From positions 1-8,206 of the forward strand of contig CAJXMS010000087.1 of NCBI GenBank assembly GCA_913056475.1: 8,206 nt of DNA, given 5' to 3'. Source of the DNA: an uncultured Bacteroidota bacterium (GTDB lineage Bacteria; Bacteroidota; Bacteroidia; Flavobacteriales; Schleiferiaceae). Of the stretch, positions 5,300-8,206 are shown piece after piece. The first letter of the stretch is position 1. Each line of letters starts with the position of its first letter. The notes beneath the pieces are model-generated. The model saw nothing but the letters and a program-made list of their open reading frames with translations. It was not told the origin of the DNA and searched no databases. Both the position numbers and the translations under genes were made by a program.

Positions 5300-7938
5300 T
5301 GGAAGTCGCCCACCCCGCGGCGGCGCTCCAGCTTGAGATCGCTCAGCATATTGGCCTTTACGCGGATGGTAAGCATGTAAGACTGCTGAAAACCAAAAGG
5401 GACCCAGTTAAAGCTGAGCTGCCAGCAGTGCAGGTCCCGATAAAAGTCGAAGGTGGTATAGGTAAACTCCTGGGCCTTAAAATCATAACCACTTCGGAAG
5501 CCTACTTTCCAGCCGTCGGTAATGTCTATATTTCCGTCAAAACTGAAGCTCTGGGAAGTTTGCATCTCCTCATTGAGGCCTTGATTGCTACTGGTAAGGT
5601 TATATCTCAAATTGAGGGTCCAGGGTACCTCGAAGCCTACGTAATTGGGCACGGAGTAATAATCCAGGTCACCACTCACCACGCCTACGCCGCGGCTGGC
5701 CTGGTCCTTGTCCTGCCCCCCCTGATTGTTCTTTTTTTGGCTACCGCCAAAGGAGCTAGGATCCAGGCGCATGTTCATGGTCAAATTTTGCCTTTGCAGG
5801 AAAAAAAGTTGGTCATTCACCTCTAGGGCGGATCGATTGACCCGCTCGCCCGTTTCGGGATCCCGGCCGTAGGGATCGAAGGTGGCGGAGTAGTTAAAAT
5901 TAATGAGCCCCTGAAGGGCGGTAGAAGAAGCGGTAAGGCGTAGCGGCTGCCAGGCAAAGCGGTCGGCCGCCATATTGTAGGACGTATTAAGGCTGAGGCG
6001 TTCCAGCAATTTAATTTTTTTCAGGCCGGAGCTATCGCTATCATCGCGTACTTTGGCTTCCAGGGTATTGAGCAGGCTAAATCCGACGTTTCCGGAACGC
6101 CCGGTGGGAGCATTGCCGTAAAGGCTGCCCGAAAAAGGATCGGCCAGGACTTCTTCGCCCAGGGTATCGCGAAAGCGCTGGTAAAAGCCCCAGAAATTGG
6201 TACCAAAATCGGGCCGATAATTAAGGCTAATGGTAGGGGAAATGACGTGGCGCAGGGCCTTTAGGTAGCCATTGTAGCGGAAGGTGCCGTAGAGGCGGGT
6301 AGAGAAATTGGCGCTGGCGTTAAAGTCGCGGTTGGTAAAAAATCCCTGCAGGGTGTCCACTGGTCGGGGGCTGTTGAGGCTATCTACAAAGGAGTACTGG
6401 GTGCGGGAAGGATGCCAGCGCTCCCGGTAGCGCAGCTGGGGAGCAAAGACGATAAAGTTGAACAGCTTATAGTTGGCCGAAATGGGAATGTTGTGGGAGA
6501 TGCCCGCCCGGCTGCTGTCGCGGAATACCGTTTCGGTAAAGACTGGTTTGCCCAGGCGGGTATTGATGCGGTTTTCGGCATTGGCGGTATAGCTGAAATT
6601 GATTTTCTCGTACCATTTGCCATCGCCCACGGTATTCTCATTACGGAAAGGAAAGAGCCGGTTTACACTGAAATTGATCCGGGGCAGGGTGAGGCTGAGC
6701 TGCTGGCTCTGGTTGTTCTGGTTGTGGTTGAGGGACACACTGAGGTTGTAGGGTTTGCCGGGCCAGGATTTTTCGATGCTAATGGAGGAGTTGAGCCGGT
6801 TTTGGAGCACGTCATTGGCGTTTACGCTGTTTACCTTGTAAAAATTGGACGTAGCGATGTTTACATTCCCGGAAAAGCGGAAGTAGGGGTTGGCTTTGGG
6901 GTCTTGCGCATGACGCCAGGTGATGCTAAAATCGGAGCGATCGTCAAAGGCATTGGGCACGAAGGGCTGAAACTCCTCCCGCCCGTAGCGCAGGAGGCTG
7001 TAGCGGACGTCCAGCCCTCCGTTAAAGGCGTAGCGTTTTTTGTAATTGATCTTACTATTAACCGCAAAGCCGCCCTGGGTGTAGATGTCGCCCCCCAGCA
7101 TCACGTCAAAGTAATCACTGGCGGCCCAGTAAAAGCCGAGGTTGCGGAGGAAGTACCCTCGGAATTGGGAGGAGCCATAGCTGGGCAGTACTATTCCGGA
7201 TTGCCGCTTAGAGGTAGTGGGGAAAAAGCCAAAGGGGACCATAAGGGGCGTGGGTATATCGGCCATTTCCAGGTAGGCAAACTGGGTAACCACCTTTTGC
7301 CCCGGGATTACTTTGGCCTTGGGGGTCATGATGGCAAAATGGGGATGCTCGTAGTTACAAGTGGTGAAAGAGGCATTGCGGATGTAAAAGGAGTTATCGG
7401 GGTTCTTTTTGACCTTTTCGCCGTGCAGAAAGCCCTCCCCCTCCTGCGTTACTACGCGGTGGATAAAGGCCTTTTGGGTTTGAAAATTATAACGCATGGT
7501 ATCCGCCTGATAATTTTTATTGCGCTCGGTAAAGATGGGTTTTTGGACCACCTCGCCCGCACTATCGCGGATGCCCTTAGCGTAGAGTTCACTTTTCTCG
7601 AATTCAATCCGAATAAAGCCCGCCTCTATTTTAATATCGCCGTATTCGACCACTGCCTTATTAACGAGCTCGATGGCATTACCGGCCGGAAAGGTGATAA
7701 TACTGTCCTTAGCGGTGTAAATCACTTCTTCCTTAAGGGGGCCATCGTCCGCCGCTACCTCGGTGGCATAAGCGCTATCGGTGCTGAGGGAACCCGTATC
7801 AGCAGGCGCGGGCGATTGTTGGAGAGAGTCCAGCGTAAAGCGGCTCGAGTCGCTGGGCTCCACCTGCGCGGCGACGGAAGACCATAATCCAGACCATGCC
7901 GTTAATAAAATGAGCAAAAAGTAGGCGGAAACTCGCAA
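5293..7938 (-). CDS. lptD: LPS-assembly protein LptD-like outer-membrane beta-barrel
   Basis: LptD inserts lipopolysaccharide into the outer leaflet of the outer membrane at the end of the Lpt bridge. This 881-aa protein has a signal peptide (about 1-24, cleavage near VAA-Q), a low-complexity Ser/Asp/Ala/Pro linker (about 26-70), an OstA/LptA-like beta-jellyroll (about 72-215), and then a long beta-barrel rich in aromatic, alternating strands to the C terminus. The block from IPTPLMVPFGFFP to SGIVLPSYG (228-255) resembles the conserved entry to the LptD barrel. A polar Gly/Asn/Gln/Lys loop lies at about 730-750. There are only two cysteines, C194 and C838. The start is a TTG: no ATG precedes the signal peptide, an in-frame TAA lies eight codons upstream, and the first internal Met is at 148. 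It is divergent from a peptidoglycan amidase and convergent with pabA. The family call is firm; the LPS role is by homology. Confidence 0.92.
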   Translation of the reverse strand: MRVSAYFLLILLTAWSGLWSSVAAQVEPSDSSRFTLDSLQQSPAPADTGSLSTDSAYATEVAADDGPLKEEVIYTAKDSIITFPAGNAIELVNKAVVEYGDIKIEAGFIRIEFEKSELYAKGIRDSAGEVVQKPIFTERNKNYQADTMRYNFQTQKAFIHRVVTQEGEGFLHGEKVKKNPDNSFYIRNASFTTCNYEHPHFAIMTPKAKVIPGQKVVTQFAYLEMADIPTPLMVPFGFFPTTSKRQSGIVLPSYGSSQFRGYFLRNLGFYWAASDYFDVMLGGDIYTQGGFAVNSKINYKKRYAFNGGLDVRYSLLRYGREEFQPFVPNAFDDRSDFSITWRHAQDPKANPYFRFSGNVNIATSNFYKVNSVNANDVLQNRLNSSISIEKSWPGKPYNLSVSLNHNQNNQSQQLSLTLPRINFSVNRLFPFRNENTVGDGKWYEKINFSYTANAENRINTRLGKPVFTETVFRDSSRAGISHNIPISANYKLFNFIVFAPQLRYRERWHPSRTQYSFVDSLNSPRPVDTLQGFFTNRDFNASANFSTRLYGTFRYNGYLKALRHVISPTISLNYRPDFGTNFWGFYQRFRDTLGEEVLADPFSGSLYGNAPTGRSGNVGFSLLNTLEAKVRDDSDSSGLKKIKLLERLSLNTSYNMAADRFAWQPLRLTASSTALQGLINFNYSATFDPYGRDPETGERVNRSALEVNDQLFFLQRQNLTMNMRLDPSSFGGSQKKNNQGGQDKDQASRGVGVVSGDLDYYSVPNYVGFEVPWTLNLRYNLTSSNQGLNEEMQTSQSFSFDGNIDITDGWKVGFRSGYDFKAQEFTYTTFDFYRDLHCWQLSFNWVPFGFQQSYMLTIRVKANMLSDLKLERRRGVGDFQR

Positions 7939-7946
7939 GAGGACGT

Positions 7947-7954
7947 TAAATTTG
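7947..7954 (+). promoter_or_regulatory. Candidate -7 promoter element for the amidase gene
   Basis: TAAATTTG is a perfect match to the Bacteroidota -7 consensus TAnnTTTG. It lies 54 bp before the GTG start of the amidase gene, which predicts a leader of roughly 45-50 nt. It sits only 8 bp in front of the lptD start codon, so transcription begins inside the lptD leader region on the opposite strand. I see no clear -33 TTG, which limits confidence. Confidence 0.45.
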
Positions 7955-7965
7955 CTGTATTAGCG

Positions 7966-7982
7966 GGCTCCTGTAAAGAGCC
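7966..7982. repeat. Short dyad between the two divergent -7 elements
   Basis: GGCTC and GAGCC (5 bp each) flank the 7-base spacer CTGTAAA. The dyad lies between the two candidate -7 elements and would fall within or close to the start of both leader RNAs. It could be an operator or a small leader hairpin, but five base pairs can easily occur by chance. Confidence 0.25.
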
Positions 7983-7984
7983 GC

Positions 7985-7992
7985 CAAAGCTA
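7985..7992 (-). promoter_or_regulatory. Candidate -7 promoter element for lptD
   Basis: On the minus strand this reads TAGCTTTG, a perfect match to TAnnTTTG. It lies 46 bp before the lptD TTG start, which predicts a leader of about 40 nt. About 21 bases upstream is TTC rather than TTG, so the -33 element is at best imperfect. Together with the plus-strand element at 7947-7954 it forms a divergent promoter pair within 70 bp. Confidence 0.5.
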
Positions 7993-8008
7993 CTCAAAAA
8001 ATGTTCCA

Positions 8009-8206
8009 GTGAATTCACGAAGCCCCTTACTTCTGTTATTGATCTGCCTGGGTTTACCCTTTATGGCCCAGACCGACACCCTCTCCAAAAAGCCCCAGCA
8101 CGTGCTTATTTTGGATGCTGGCCACGGCGGCAAAGATCCCGGTAACCTGGGCACCCAGCGCTACGCCGTGAACGAAAAAAAGGTGGTCCTGGACGTGACC
8201 CTTAAA
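8009..8206 (+). CDS. N-acetylmuramoyl-L-alanine amidase, N-terminal part (runs off right edge)
   Basis: This is the start of a zinc-dependent Amidase_3 (AmiA/B/C-type) enzyme, which cuts the bond between N-acetylmuramic acid and L-alanine in peptidoglycan, usually during cell separation. The frame is open for 66 codons to the edge. With the GTG at 8009 the protein begins with a signal peptide of about 20 residues (Leu-rich core, cleavage near FMA-Q), so it should be exported to the periplasm. After a short linker comes HVLILDAGHGGKDPGN, where H39 is the first zinc ligand, and then NEKKVVLDV, where E56 fits the second. No in-frame ATG exists between the upstream stop at 7961 and the signal peptide; the internal ATG at 8063 would lose the signal. 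C13 does not form a proper lipobox. The catalytic C-terminal half is not in the window. Confidence 0.9.
   Translation, partial: MNSRSPLLLLLICLGLPFMAQTDTLSKKPQHVLILDAGHGGKDPGNLGTQRYAVNEKKVVLDVTLK

Noticed and set aside
6412..7887. A 491-codon open frame on the plus strand, antisense to lptD
   Set aside because: It is in exact codon register with lptD, so it stays open simply because lptD rarely uses TTA, CTA and TCA codons. The same in-register shadows lie opposite sbcC, sbcD, lpdA and ridA, and the translation resembles no family I know.
1..8206. Mobile element, CRISPR array, tRNA/rRNA, toxin-antitoxin or defence cassette
   Set aside because: No transposase, integrase, spaced repeat array, cloverleaf-like sequence or small paired genes were seen. 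SbcCD is a housekeeping repair complex here, with no defence neighbours.

Overview
The window looks like an ordinary chromosomal segment of a member of the Bacteroidota. This rests on the long LptD-like protein with the C-terminal style of that phylum, on start regions that are A/T-rich rather than Shine-Dalgarno-like, and on TAnnTTTG-type -7 promoter elements. The DNA is moderately GC-rich by eye, which would suit Saprospiria or Cytophagia-like lineages better than most Flavobacteriia, but the class cannot be fixed from this window.

Layout from left to right. Positions 1-2617 (minus strand) hold the sbcD-sbcC pair, joined by an ATGA stop/start overlap; sbcC runs off the left edge. A strong hairpin terminator follows at about 2651-2682 and closes the next gene upstream, lpdA (dihydrolipoyl dehydrogenase, 2713-4101, minus). 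A 216-bp spacer (4102-4317) holds no gene but has a candidate lpdA promoter and a short direct repeat. Next come ridA (4318-4707, minus), a divergent glutamine amidotransferase pabA/trpG (4733-5296, plus), and a large lptD-like outer-membrane protein gene (5293-7938, minus). The lptD and pabA stop codons share the same CTAG. A 70-bp divergent intergenic region with a -7-like element for each direction leads to the start of a secreted N-acetylmuramoyl-L-alanine amidase (8009 to the right edge, plus).

Functionally there are three themes. SbcCD is a nuclease complex that processes DNA hairpins and protein-blocked ends. LpdA, RidA and PabA are housekeeping metabolism: 2-oxoacid dehydrogenase complexes, clearance of reactive enamines, and amidation of chorismate for folate or tryptophan. 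LptD and the amidase build or remodel the envelope (lipopolysaccharide insertion and peptidoglycan hydrolysis) and share a divergent control region.

I found no mobile element, CRISPR array, RNA gene, toxin-antitoxin pair or defence cassette, and nothing that amounts to an undescribed system. The more interesting details are the single cysteine pair in LptD, the paired non-ATG starts at the lptD/amidase divide, the tightly wedged opposite-strand pabA, and an unusual CLGC nucleophile loop in PabA.
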